Shown piece by piece: positions 54,046 through 64,000 of a stretch of DNA of 64,000 nt; position 1 is the stretch's first letter; every line of letters starts with the position of its first letter. Source of the stretch: Adiantum capillus-veneris (lineage: Eukaryota > Streptophyta > Polypodiopsida > Polypodiales > Pteridaceae); the NCBI GenBank assembly GCA_014529385.2, contig CM043942.1, positions 1,838,501 through 1,902,500 of the forward strand, read 5' to 3'. The notes below the pieces were generated by a model. That model did no database searches, had not been told where the DNA came from, and worked only from the letters and a program-made list of their open reading frames with translations. Made by a program: the position numbers and the translations under genes.

Positions 54046-55252
54046 CATTCTCTACAGGAGTAAGCCATCAACAAACTGAAAGAAAATCTTGGAGACAATT
54101 GACTTACATGCCCCCAAGTGTTTGCCTACCTCAATCAATCTACCTCCCCTTGTTAAGCGCAATATGGAAATTTCTACCATCTTCTCCACTGAGACCACCC
54201 TCCCACTTATTGTCCTCAATGACTATGGGATACCATGTTTGTGAGTGTGCTCGTAGAGGAACAAGCTAAGTTCTTATAGAAGGGAAACTGGCAATTAAAA
54301 TAAATGTTTGAAGCATTGATTATCCCCTTACGCAGCCATCACATTAAAGTTCCACACAATCGATTGCCCGAGTCTTAACATAGAAGTGAATTAGGTGGCT
54401 AATGGATCACTCTTTGAAAACCCTTTGTGCAATTCAATGGAGACTTTTATTGATCATGTCTTCGGGGTGTTCACCCTATAGGTATGTAGGTGTATCATGT
54501 GTGCTTATCAATAGGAGGGTACATTATTCCCACTAAATCTATGGATTTATTCTTATAAGAGGGGGGTTTTAATGCAATTTTCAAAAAAGGTTGTAGATTT
54601 AAATAAAGTGGGTGGTTTTATTCAAAATTGAAAAACGTATAGAGAGGTTTTTCAATCAATCCTTGATCGCACATGATACGTAATATTTTTTAAAGTGCAC
54701 CCCTAGAGATCCTATCCAATAGAAGGAGATTGCCGCATCCACAAAGCAACTGATTATTATTATTTTCTAAGGACTGCAATGGGCTCTGCCTCTTCACATT
54801 CCACCTCCATGTTGTCGATATCTACAATGTGTTATCGTTGCACATGGACTTGGCCATCACAACCAAGAGAGCCAATTGTTGATAGATTGACTCCCTCATA
54901 TTTGTTTGAGAAGTAGTTTCCTGTTGGGAAAGAGAGGACACCAATGTCGGGCTTAGAAACATCACAACAATGGAGGGGAGAAGCTAATTACAACATCACA
55001 GCATGGGAGGACAGTTTTTGTTGAAGAGGGCGCCCTGAATTGAGGATAGGAGATTCAAAGCAGCAATAGGAAGGACTACAGGTGGTTGCTGATGGAAGCC
55101 TGCATACTCAAGCTCAAGTGGCTGACTACATGAGTGTACTGCACGATGGAAGAAGGTAGATTCTGCTTCTTCATAATTTGTGTAGTATTGAAAGCGTGTA
55201 GGTAGTAGAAGAATAGGTTGCCCACTAAAAAGTGAGTCTTTTTAGGACGCGG

Positions 55253-55255
<3 letters not shown>
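54046..55255. other. Unassigned sequence right of the transposase fragment
   Basis: No clear domain on either strand. It may include more of the decayed Harbinger element. AT-rich around 54,540-54,700. Confidence 0.35.

Positions 55256-55285
<30 letters not shown>
55256..55285 (+). repeat. G30 homopolymer
   Basis: Thirty consecutive G after GGGGA. Length in the original DNA may differ because of slippage or assembly. Confidence 0.9.
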
Positions 55286-55289
<4 letters not shown>

Positions 55290-56505
55290 GGGGATTGACG
55301 GCCCAGAAGTCCAAGGCGGAATCCAGAGGTGGGCGAAACCTTGGCAGCACGAAAATCGGGCAGAACGAAACCCGGACATACAAAAAATCGCGTCTCTCGC
55401 CACTTGGTTTGGACCCAGCCTCAAGGACCTCGCAGCCCAAGTTTTGTGACACATGGACTAGCCATCTCACCCGTGCATGCGTGTTGTACCCATGTGCAGT
55501 TTTACAACCCTTTATTTGTACGGGTTTAATTCGTGGCTAAGTTTAATTTTTGAGTTGACATTCAGGGCTGCGATTTCCTTGGCCTTTGTGCGTGAAGCCC
55601 TTGAGGCTTGATCCCCTTAACCCCCTGTCATGATGTCATGAGGGAACGCAACTACGTCACGTGTGAGTTGGCTTTTGGCTCAACAATAATTCAGTAGGCT
55701 AGCCTAGTTGGAGTGAAAAGACTCGAAAGACTCTTCAAAGGAGTAGGCCACCGATCCAATCAAACTCCACTAACCATGGGCTCTAGCCCCGCTCTGCTCA
55801 ACTAAGCTCTGCGTGCTGTTTACCTGTATGAGCGAAATTTGAAAACATGGTGGTTGCTCTCATCATTTTTCAATGAATAAAAGTGAATGCCCGTTAAAAT
55901 TGCTCCGCATTCCTCTGCTGCAAATCACCTGTGGCCAAGTAGGAAACGCTTAGCCTGTGATGGGAGGAGATAGAGCCTTTTCAAATGCTAGCTAGCAAGT
56001 GCCTTACAGGCTGGAATTATGGCCAGATCGGCCAGCACAGAAGCGATGTTGGGGTCTCTGTTGTGGTTGTCCAAATGCGAAAGTGTCACACATCGGTGAC
56101 AAAGAAGGTATGCAAAATTTCCGCAAACAATTCTTCTGCGCAAATAATGAATTTTGTTAGGTTCAGAATGCCATAACATTTTATATGTTCTTCCTATCTT
56201 CCTTAGCAAAGCTAACTATATACCCACAAAGAAATAGGTGCACATAGGTGGTGAACATTGTAAAAGAAATGTATACTTCTACTGTTGGAATGCGGTGTGT
56301 TTAACCTAAGCGTGCATGATGTGAGTTGGGCTACGAAGGATAGAGCCTTAACTTAACCATGGTATTAGTGTTAGGGTTAGATTAGGGTTAGGCTTAGTGC
56401 TTTACAATCATTGGTTGGAGAGGTTGTATCCTCTTGCTATTGGTCCATCCCCACAATAAGTTTTGGACAAATTCTCACAATATTTTTCACATTGTGACTT
56501 ACCTC
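55286..56505. other. Unassigned sequence
   Basis: No gene recognised. A short TTAGGG-like stretch lies at 56,371-56,392. Confidence 0.4.
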
Positions 56506-56660
56506 AACATCATGAGCTTCTGTGAGGGAGGCGCCGCATACCTAGCTAGGTACGATTGGGGGCAGGGGACCGCCGGCCCGATGGGGGGGCCGGGGGTCCC
56601 CTGCCCCCAATCGTACCTAGCTAGGTATGTTGTGCCTAGCGAGCAGAAGCTCATGATGTT
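56506..56660. repeat. GC-rich long hairpin (inverted repeat, MITE or small-RNA precursor-like)
   Basis: The outer arms AACATCATGAGCTTCTG and CAGAAGCTCATGATGTT pair perfectly. Inner arms 56537-56579 and 56587-56629 are 43 bp each with one mismatch, around a 7-base loop. They contain the self-complementary CCTAGCTAGG. Weaker pairing may extend outwards to about 56,475 and 56,695. Confidence 0.93.
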
Positions 56661-57706
56661 ATGCATTGTATGAAAAACACTGAGAAAGACTCCATTTTCC
56701 TACATGAGAAAATGTCTAAATCTTCTTGTGATCTCATCATCTACTCTTTCTTGGGTGGCTAGAGGGCTTTCCCATATGAGCAGCAAGTTGGGCTTACCTT
56801 AACAATTGTCCTCTTAAGTCAAACTTTGGATTTTACAAAGATTTTTGGTTCATGTACTCACATCATGGTGTACCCTTAGGCTAACATGATTCTTCTACGT
56901 GATATATCATGGCGGTTCAACTTGACTCATCACCATGGTTCAATGTCCCATGATACATCATAGTGGTTCTTAGTTGGATTCATTGCTATGGTTCACAAGC
57001 GAGACTTAGGAGGTTCACTAGTAGTCTTAAGTAGTACAGATTTGATTCGTTCATTCATTCATGTGTGAAGAGGTCGCCATGTGTGTCCTCTTCAAAATTG
57101 TCTTCATGCCTTTTTTGTTGTCATGTGCCATTGTTGATGCTGTCATCTTCATGTTGACGTTTTTGTTCTTCATTGATGGTCATTATCTTCATCTTCATTT
57201 GATGATGAATTACTTGATCTTCATAGGTATCGATGATCCGATTTGTAGAGGATGAGGCCTTCATGGCCGATGGTGTATAGCACACATACATTTCACTCAC
57301 AATGCTCTTGTGTGTGCTGATGATGATGGGCGGTCTTATTGTAGAGAACTTCTCTGGACAATGTTTAGAACCTATGGTTGTGGAAGTATGATATTGATAT
57401 TGAATAGAAAATTCATTGCAAATTGTGTACTTGAGCTTATGTGCATGGGAATCACCCCTTATGGGTTTTAGACTGTGGCAAAGGAGAGCCCAAGGTATGA
57501 GGCAAGGGCTGTGGGATAGGTCCCATAATAAGGGCTTGATGTAATCCTTGGTGGTGCTACCCTGTGGGAAAGAGGCCCTAGGCAGTAGGTAGAGCGGACA
57601 AGCTGGGCAACTGACCGGGCAGTGGCGTCGGGCGTTCGGAAAGATTTCTATGTGCAGCCGGTCACTACTTGTGCGTAGGCAGAGGGTTGTTGGATGGGGG
57701 CTAGGT
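56661..57706. other. Unassigned sequence
   Basis: Two ATGGTTCA-type repeats near 56,930-56,990. A hydrophobic 64-codon frame at 57,061-57,255 has no family resemblance. Confidence 0.4.
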
Positions 57707-57879
57707 CATAGTAACAGGGAATGGCCATTTTCAGGTCTCCGTTCCCCGTTCCCATTCCAAGTTCCCGTTCCGAATCCCCGTTCCGTGTTTCAAACGTGAG
57801 TACCCGTAACAGGGAATGGCATTTTGTGGCAGTTGCCGTTCCGCGTTCCCGTTCCTGTTTCCCGTTCCTGGTAACTATG
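57707..57879 (+). mobile_element. hAT-like MITE, copy 2 (173 bp)
   Basis: Terminal repeats CATAGTAAC and GTAACTATG. A perfect 8-bp flanking duplication, GGCTAGGT, lies at 57699-57706 and 57880-57887. An 8-bp duplication is typical of hAT elements. The interior repeats GTTCCCGTTCC and GTAACAGGGAATGGC. Confidence 0.85.
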
Positions 57880-58020
57880 GGCTAGGTGTGCTAGCGTGGG
57901 CGGTGGGAGATGGGCGTCCTTCATGGGTGTGGCTACCTCTCTTTGACCCCCAAAATGGGGTCTTGTCCCATGTGCTCAACAAAAAAAAAAAAGCCTTTTT
58001 AAGGGGTTAAGCAATAATGC

Positions 58021-58036
58021 CCCCCCCCCCCCCCCC

Positions 58037-58079
<43 letters not shown>
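58021..58079 (+). repeat. C18 plus (CA)n microsatellite
   Basis: Eighteen C, one T, then an uninterrupted CA run. Confidence 0.97.
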
Positions 58080-58081
<2 letters not shown>

Positions 58082-58420
58082 GTTGAGTTGTAGTTATGCA
58101 CTAATTGCAAAGAGCAAAATGACATGTTGCAGTTCTAGACTAATTTCAGAGAGCAAAATGACAAGCTTTGTAAATTAGTTAATGATGCTAGGCTCTTCCA
58201 AATGCAAAGGTTAAGGAAATGTGTTGCTATAGGCTATCTCCACACACAGGTCACACTTTAAATGAGGGCTTCACCAAGGAGTAATTAAAGGATTAAAAGC
58301 ATGCAAAATCTGAGTTAAGTGAAAAGGTTGAATGGAATGAAGATGATTAATCGATTAATTGGTAAGGAGAGAGATTCCCCAATCAATCTAGCATGGAAAT
58401 AATGCCACACTAATTGAAAA

Positions 58421-58423
<3 letters not shown>

Positions 58424-58487
<64 letters not shown>

Positions 58488-58490
58488 ACA
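58424..58490 (+). repeat. Compound (CT)n(CA)n microsatellite
   Basis: CT to 58,462, then CA to 58,490, left of B4. Confidence 0.97.
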
Positions 58491-58699
58491 ATTATTAAGC
58501 GTCATGAATCACCAATCAATGAATTAAGAAGGGTAGTGGCTCATTGGTATTGCCAACAACGTGCCCAAACCTAATAGCCTTGGAGCGGAAGCGTGAATAA
58601 GCGCTCTTGGCGGACGAAGAAAGAAAGGCAACTATTGAGCTTGAGCGTGAGTAAACACGCAAAGCCCAACGGGTCGCGGCCAATGACAGACAAGAGTCC

Positions 58700-59900
58700 T
58701 TGGAGTTAGAGAGTGAGGCGCAGAGAGACCAACGCATGGGAGAGTTGGTCTTACAGGTACTTATCTCGAAACCCGAGCCGGTCAAAGATGTTGGTAGTTC
58801 ATTAAGTAGCAGAGACTCGAACTCCAACAACCTCGCCATGGAGAAGATCACGTTCAGTAAATATGACGGTAAGATGGATGCTAGTGCTATTCATTGTTGG
58901 TTGCATCAATTTAATGCTTATTTTGCGACAACTAAGAAGACAGGGAATAGCAAGGTTTTAATGGCAGCCATGTACCTTGGCGGTGATGCCATTAATTGGT
59001 ATCACGCATGGCAAAAGGCGTTGACCGTGCACCTAGAGGAAGCCGACGAAGGCGCGCCTCTTTCCTTCAATTGGGCCGACTTCCAAGACAACCTTAAGGC
59101 ACGGTTTTTTCCACCACAGTACCTATCACGGTTGAAAGACGATAGGTGCAGTCTCAAGCAAAATGGTATGCCAGCTATGTCTTTCTCTAATCGTGTTTTG
59201 CACCTTGGCACCCAATTACGCAAATCGGATGATGAGTGCAAGGAGGCATTCCTTTATGGATTGGATGAGTATATCAAGTATGATGTCAAGGTACTCGATC
59301 CAATTGATCTCAACAAGGCGAGAGCAATCTTGACTCTCAGAACGGTAAGAATGGTAACTCTTCTAATCAATCTTCCTCTAGTCTCTCAGAAAAGAACACT
59401 CACAATGAATCTAAGGGTAAAGCTAACACAATTGCTAAACCTAAGCTCACCCCATATGAAAAAGAAACACAAGGAATTTTAGGAGGATACATCACGCCAG
59501 AAGAACAAGTCATTTATTCTAAGGAAGGTCAATGTTGTCATTGTCACATCAAGGGTCACATAAAAAGAACATATCCTAAGATTGAATCTAGCGAATCTAA
59601 AGAACCTACAGAACCAACATCCTCTGTTAATGTCATAAATGAGAACACGATTGTGACCCAAGTTTATCATGATCCTCCCATTGATGAGTCTCTCATTAAG
59701 TGTTATGGTCATGTGAAGGTCAACGTTTTGTCATGTTGTTTGATCCAGGCAGTATGCATGATGTGATAAGTGACTCTCTTGTCGAAAGAGCCCGCTTGGA
59801 GATTAGCAAGACATCTTCTTTCGAGGTGTCGGGCTTCGCTCCCGGTATGGACTCTCTCATTACACGAGAGTGCCTTGATGTGTTGTTCACTATTAAATAA
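58700..59900 (+). pseudogene. B4 Gag core, zinc knuckle and aspartic protease
   Basis: 58,700-59,482: Gag (retrotrans_gag-like) with KYDGKMDASAIHCWLHQFNA, LGGDAINWYHAWQ, NLKARFFPPQYLSRLKDDR and EAFLYGLDEYIKYDV. After a frame change near 59,345 come a knuckle-like CCHCHIKGHIKRTYPK (59,530-59,580), which lacks the final Cys, and the protease active site FDPGSMHDVISDSL (59,733-59,775). A stop at 59,898 precedes LLGSQWFCEHNPLID (59,950), the end of the protease domain. The DPG in place of DTG occurs in plant gypsy proteases. It does not encode polymerase. Confidence 0.78.
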
Positions 59901-59948
59901 GCGTCCTTCCGTAGGAAATTTGTAGTGTCTCCTCTTTGAAAATATGAT

Positions 59949-61049
59949 ATGCTTTTAGGCAGTCAATGGTTTTGTGAGCATAACCCTCTCATTGATCGGG
60001 CAGCCAATACTTTTACTTTCAATGCCAAAAGCGACTCTCCCATCGCCATTCATGGGGAGGAAGTTGTTCATTCTTCATCTCTCATTTCTTATGTGCAGGC
60101 GAAGATTGAAAAGAATCAGGAGAAGGAGACTCTCTCAGTTTTGTCTTCTCCAAAGCACGACACACATGATTTGCATGATATAGATGTGATTATTCACAAG
60201 CATGATGATTTGCAGGATAAAGATGTGATTGTTCACAAGGATGATGGTTTAGTTGATACTTTTTTTAGTAAAGCTAACCTTATTGCAGATTCGATCAATC
60301 ATGAAGAACCGATCTTGGCTCTCAAGTCGAGGTCCAAAGAACCCCCACAGGAAGTATTGTGTATACGCATGAATAGTCAGTACGCATTGTTTGAGTGTTT
60401 CATTCGTGACGGTTTCCTGTATTTCAGTCACCGTCTTTATGTGTTCCCTTTTCATAGGCATGCCATATTGTACGATGAACACGATTTACTCATGAATGAG
60501 CACGGATGTATGCGGATTACTCATGAAAAGATGAAATGTTTGCATTCAATGAATTAACATTCCATGTCTCTTTTTTGGCATGACACAGTATCCGAAAGAG
60601 CACACAAAGGATTGAGCATGAAGCATCGGCGTTTCCATTGTGATTTTCCACAATTGATAGATTTAGATCAGAAAGTCAAGATTCGATCTCACTGTTTGTG
60701 TGTGTTTGATGAACGGTTTGGCACTCTGTCACTTTGTTCATCTGCATTGCATGCACAGTTTTTTCGAAAGAATAGTCTTTTTTAAGTCACTCTATATGGA
60801 ATGGGTATGTTCATGTTTTTGTGTTGGAAGTCGTTTTTGGAATTTTCCTCCTCGAAGATTCTTGATGAAGGTGGACCTACGTCCATAGACACAGTTGGAC
60901 CATTGAAGCAACCTCAGATGTTTTTGTGTCGCTTTCGGCACGGCCCAGAGAAGCAAGCGTTGCAGACCTTTATGAATTCAAGTATCGCACGACCCACGCA
61001 TCAGAGTCGGCCAACGAAGAGTTATTCCCAGGATTCCAGACTCTGTTAG
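59949..61049 (+). pseudogene. B4 His/Asp-repeat and C-terminal region
   Basis: Runs from the protease end into NQEKETLSVLSSPKHDTHDL, then HKHDDLQDKDVIVHKDDG, EEPILALKSRSKEPPQ and YALFECFIRDGFLYFSHRLY, stopping at 60,557. The continuation at 60,564-61,049 has FHCDFPQLIDLDQKVKIRSH, FDERFGTLSLCSS and EKQALQTFM. This shows that the B-family protein sits directly after Gag-protease in the fuller element. Confidence 0.7.
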
Positions 61050-61107
61050 CGATCTCCCTCGACTCCATACAGGTTGGTACCAGTACCTCACTTTAAAAAG
61101 GATGGGA

Positions 61108-61592
61108 TGTTACGTGCACATCTAACCCTATGTGCATGTGGACAAGCTATTTCATGATAGAGGTTCAATTAGCTTAGGAAGTGTTCTGGCACCTTTGTGA
61201 GTCTGTTCGCAGACCGTGCATGTCCAGACACTTAAGAGTAGTTGCATTTCCTTTGGTTGCATAGAGCACGATTATTAGATTACAGTCAGTAACCATCAGG
61301 AGCATTTTACAGTGCATAGAACCTATTTTTCCTATTTAGCAATTTTTTACTTATTATTAATAAGTGACTTTGTTGTAAAACTGGGTAGGGCATTTTTGAT
61401 TGGCAGAAGAGGCAACAGGGACCAAGTGTTTGGCAGTGCACCTTCTCAGGAAGACCCCCCGTGGAACAACCTAGCATTTTCAGCCATCAAGAACAGCCTA
61501 GCGTTTTCAACATTTATAGATCAGCCCCAACGTTTTGCAAGTTGTAGATCAGCCTTGCGACAACAGATTTCCTAGCGTTTTGCAGCAGATAT
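61108..61592 (+). repeat. B4 3' LTR, interrupted
   Basis: Starts TGTTACGTGCACATCTAACC, a decayed form of the B LTR tip. It includes AGCGTTTTC/AGCGTTTTGCA motifs (61,470-61,580) and breaks at the insertion of element G. Confidence 0.8.
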
Positions 61593-63222
61593 TGCTAGGA
61601 ATGGGATCATGCTAGCTAGGGTGGATGAAAGAGAAACATGGTGCAAGTGTGTGAGTGTGTGTATAGCAAGATTATCACTCAAGTAAATTAGGTTCCAAGA
61701 TAGAAGTAGCTTGGACTCATAAACACAATCTTGAGTATTGACTTAGCTTAGCACAAGCTCAACATTGACAAGCATGTAGTGCAATAGAGTTGTGTTTATT
61801 CATTAATGAGCTTTAAGTAGCTCTACAGCCTTGCTCCACAGCATGTGGGATAACTCCACTCTTCTCTCCTTGACTCACACTTTAGGACAAAGCTCACACT
61901 TTACAATCCTCCCCTTGAGGTTTGGACTATGACAAAGTACTGAAGATGCAATATCCACACAGGATGATAGGTTGGTATCCACACAGGATTATCCTGGATT
62001 CATCCAGGTATATGGTATCCACACATGATGGTAATATCCACATAGGATGACAAAATCCACACAGGAAAATAAAATTCCTCCCCTAGAGAGGCTGCATCTT
62101 CAAAATGAGTCTTCATAAAAAACAAGGTTGTTCTCGCCTTCATCTTTTTTGTCCTCTACCATGTGAGCTGTCCCTTTGATAGGTCTCTTCTCTTCGTGGC
62201 TTCTGCTTCTGCTTCTACGCTACTGCTTTCTCTACTGCTACTGCCTCCATTTGAGTAGCATCGAGAAGGAGGGTGTCTCTTCTTACCGCATTTATTGCAA
62301 GCTTTGCTTGTGTAGCAGTCTTTCGCTACGTGTCCCATTCTTCCACATTCATTACACTTTCTTCCGGTTGATGATATGTCTCTTCTCCTTGTGGCTTCTG
62401 CTTCTGCTTCTACGCTGCTGCTTTCTCTACTGCTACTGCCTCCATTTGAGTAGCATCGAGAAGGAGGGTGTCCCTTCTTACCACATTTGTTGCAAGCTTT
62501 GTTTGTGTAGCAGTCTTTCGCTACGTGTCCCATTCTTCCACATTCATAACACTTTCTTCCGGTTGATGATATCGATGGCGAATATCTTCCCCTTGAGGAT
62601 GTTGTGATAAAACCCCCTCCTGATGAGGTTAATGATCCTTTTTGCTTTCTTTCTTCTCCTTGGATTCAGTTGATGACATCTTGGAAAGGTGGAGCCGATT
62701 CGTTTTATTCAAGAATTGTGGCTAAGTGGTCATAAGAAGGTGGAATTGCACTTAATAGTATGGCCACTTTGTCGATTTTGGTACTTCGACTTGGATGTAA
62801 GTGAGCTCCGTGACAATGCTCTTAAGCCTATTCACTAGGCTAGCAATGTCCTCCCCTTTAGTCATAATGATTTGGTAAAGCTGTCTTTTGAGACTAACTT
62901 TACTTCTTTTGGCCCTGTTTCCAAAATTACTTTGTAGGACATGCCAGGCATCATGTGCATGCTTACATTCGTCTATGAAATGCACGTAGTTGTCATGCAA
63001 GGAGGTGCTGATGATTCCTAACGGTAGTTCGTCTTTGGCCAAATTCTGTGCACTTGCTATGAGTGTAGTTGCCCTAGTGTGCACTCCATCGGGTTCGGTT
63101 TGTTGCTCTAAGGCAGTGCTGATGACAGAGCACAAATATTTTTTCATGAGGTATCCTCTTAACTTCGTTTGCTAAGTATGAAACCCTTCCCCGTTGAATT
63201 TTTCTATTCCCTTGTCCCCCAT
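61593..63222 (-). mobile_element. Gag-only copia element G (non-autonomous), 5' end unresolved
   Basis: The 3' LTR on the minus strand runs 61905-61593 (TGTAAAGTGTGAGC to CCTAGCA) and is preceded by CCTCAAGGGGAGGAT. The internal part holds only a gag ORF. Between gag and the LTR lie five ATCCACACAGGATGAT-like repeats (61,950-62,070) and no pol. It is inserted in the B4 LTR. A 5' LTR was not found before the window end. Confidence 0.7.
62156..63222 (-). pseudogene. Copia G Gag with duplicated zinc knuckles
   Basis: Starts MGDKGIEKFNGEGFHT at 63,222, then TAG where copia Gags usually have Trp. The core at 63,147-62,752 includes LIASAQNLAKDELPLG, HDAWHVLQSNFGN and KRQLYQIIMTKGEDIASLVN. After a break, 62,533-62,156 has CCHC units CNECGRMGHVAKDC and CNKCGKKRHPPSRC. 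The 65-residue block holding them is repeated at an exact 195-bp spacing. Gag packages element RNA. Pol would have to be supplied in trans. Confidence 0.75.
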
Positions 63223-63357
63223 TTGTGCTAATTGAGGGGTCCTAGCTTAGGAGACTCTCCTAGCCAGTGTCTACCTCTTTACACGACCACAAATAGCCCT
63301 TGAAAAATTTTATTGGCAAGTTGTCGTGATTGATTGCAATGATTTTAGAGTTTAATT

Positions 63358-63421
<64 letters not shown>

Positions 63422-64000
63422 GTAATTTTGTGAAGCTCCTCTTCACAGAGTGAAGTCACTCTTCACAAGAAATGTCTTCTTTGATTGCTTTGATATCTAG
63501 CCAAGCCGATGTGGAGTGATCCCCTTTTGAGTGCTCAGTGCTAGATTGATGGCCCCCTTTGAAATCCCGTGTTGAGGCTTTGAAATTTTCTGGGGTTTGA
63601 GGCCTTGGCTAAGTGCTCAAGGTTCTTTTGTGGGACTGGCCCCTTATGTGGTTTGGGAGGCTTCAAAGCCTTAGAAGATGAGTCCGTGGAAAGGGGCTCT
63701 TACAAGGTCGGGAAGCGGGCAGCCAATCCGGGTAGATCGGGCAAGCGTGGGCAAGGTGTCCGGGTAGGCGGGGGTAGGCCGGGCATGCGTGGGCATGCAT
63801 AGGCTCAAATGAGAGCTCTCAGGACAGGCTACGCACACACTAATGGTAAATGACAATTTTGCTAAAATAAGGGGTAGATTTTGAATGCAAAATGCAAGTT
63901 CAATGAAAATTAATGAACTCTGACGCTAATTAAGCTTCCTATTATCCAGTGAATAGTGGCCCAAGAGTCTTTAGCTCAAGAACATGCTCATGCTAGCCAA
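63223..64000. other. Right end of window, no gene recognised
   Basis: (GA)n at 63,361-63,419. CTCCTCTTCACAGAGTGAAG at about 63,440 and GAAGTCACTCTTCACAAG form short related words. 63,700-63,790 repeats CGGGTAG/GGGCAAG/GGGCATGCG-type units. Confidence 0.5.

Larger units (their letters stand above)
58590..61592 (+). mobile_element. LTR retrotransposon B4, copy that keeps gag and protease
   Basis: The left end lacks an LTR and starts inside the charged coiled coil (ACGAAGAAAGAAAGGCAACT as in B2). A Gag core, zinc knuckle and protease follow, then the same His/Asp region and 3' region as B1-B3, then a 3' LTR from 61108. The LTR is cut at 61,592 by copia element G. No reverse transcriptase is present. 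Confidence 0.82.

Noticed and set aside
56371-56392. Interstitial telomere repeat
   Set aside because: Only about three imperfect TTAGGG units, far too few, and most plants use TTTAGGG.
57061-57255. Small hydrophobic membrane protein gene
   Set aside because: 64 codons with no conserved motif, supporting neighbour or repeat copy. It is likely chance in T-rich DNA.

Overview
The window is land-plant nuclear DNA that is almost entirely transposable elements, with one recognisable host gene. The gene is a vacuolar-type Na+/H+ exchanger (NHX family) on the minus strand. Its first two exons lie at 28,871-28,472 and exons 3-9 at 1,594-1, and the gene runs off the left edge. Exon phases agree at every junction, and the joined exons give 282 codons that follow the plant NHX family. 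The very long intron, the nested LTR elements, the LINEs and the many CT/GA microsatellites suggest a large, repeat-rich plant genome such as a fern or other non-seed plant. The species cannot be fixed from the sequence alone.

Layout. Positions 1-1,594 hold NHX exons 9-3, separated by introns of 80-86 bp and one of 623 bp. Positions 1,595-28,471 are a single 26.9-kb intron. It contains: (i) LTR element A (2,840-18,876, target duplication AAACA at both ends); (ii) inside A, LTR element B2 (4,672-17,547, flanked by GGTTG); (iii) inside the 5' LTR of B2, a related element B1 and a near full-length LINE (5,454-10,455); (iv) a minus-strand Ty3/gypsy remnant D (19,080-21,710), cut by element B3 (21,711-about 25,500); (v) smaller LTR, MITE and LINE fragments. 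Exons 1-2 and a GA-repeat leader follow at 28,472-29,004.

Right of the gene: a 5'-truncated LINE (29,657-about 32,590) beside about 290-bp tandem repeats (32,600-33,490); a minus-strand LTR fragment E (about 34,640-35,002); degenerate and microsatellite DNA (35,003-41,890); a decayed minus-strand LTR element H with an integrase tail, a protease-like ORF and unfamiliar ORFs (41,892-48,400); a complete but mutated Ty1/copia element F (48,672-53,772) next to a Harbinger-like transposase remnant; a GC-rich 155-bp hairpin (56,506-56,660); a hAT-like MITE (57,707-57,879); B4, the only B copy that keeps the gag core and protease (about 58,590-61,592); and a gag-only copia element G (61,593-about 63,222).

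The most unusual material is the B family. Its members have 1.2-kb LTRs, a palindromic G-box at the LTR tip, an array of an AGCGTTTTTGCA-type motif in the LTR, and a short internal region encoding a His/Asp-repeat protein in place of polymerase. No RNA genes or CRISPR arrays were seen, and all element-encoded ORFs carry inactivating changes or lack essential parts.
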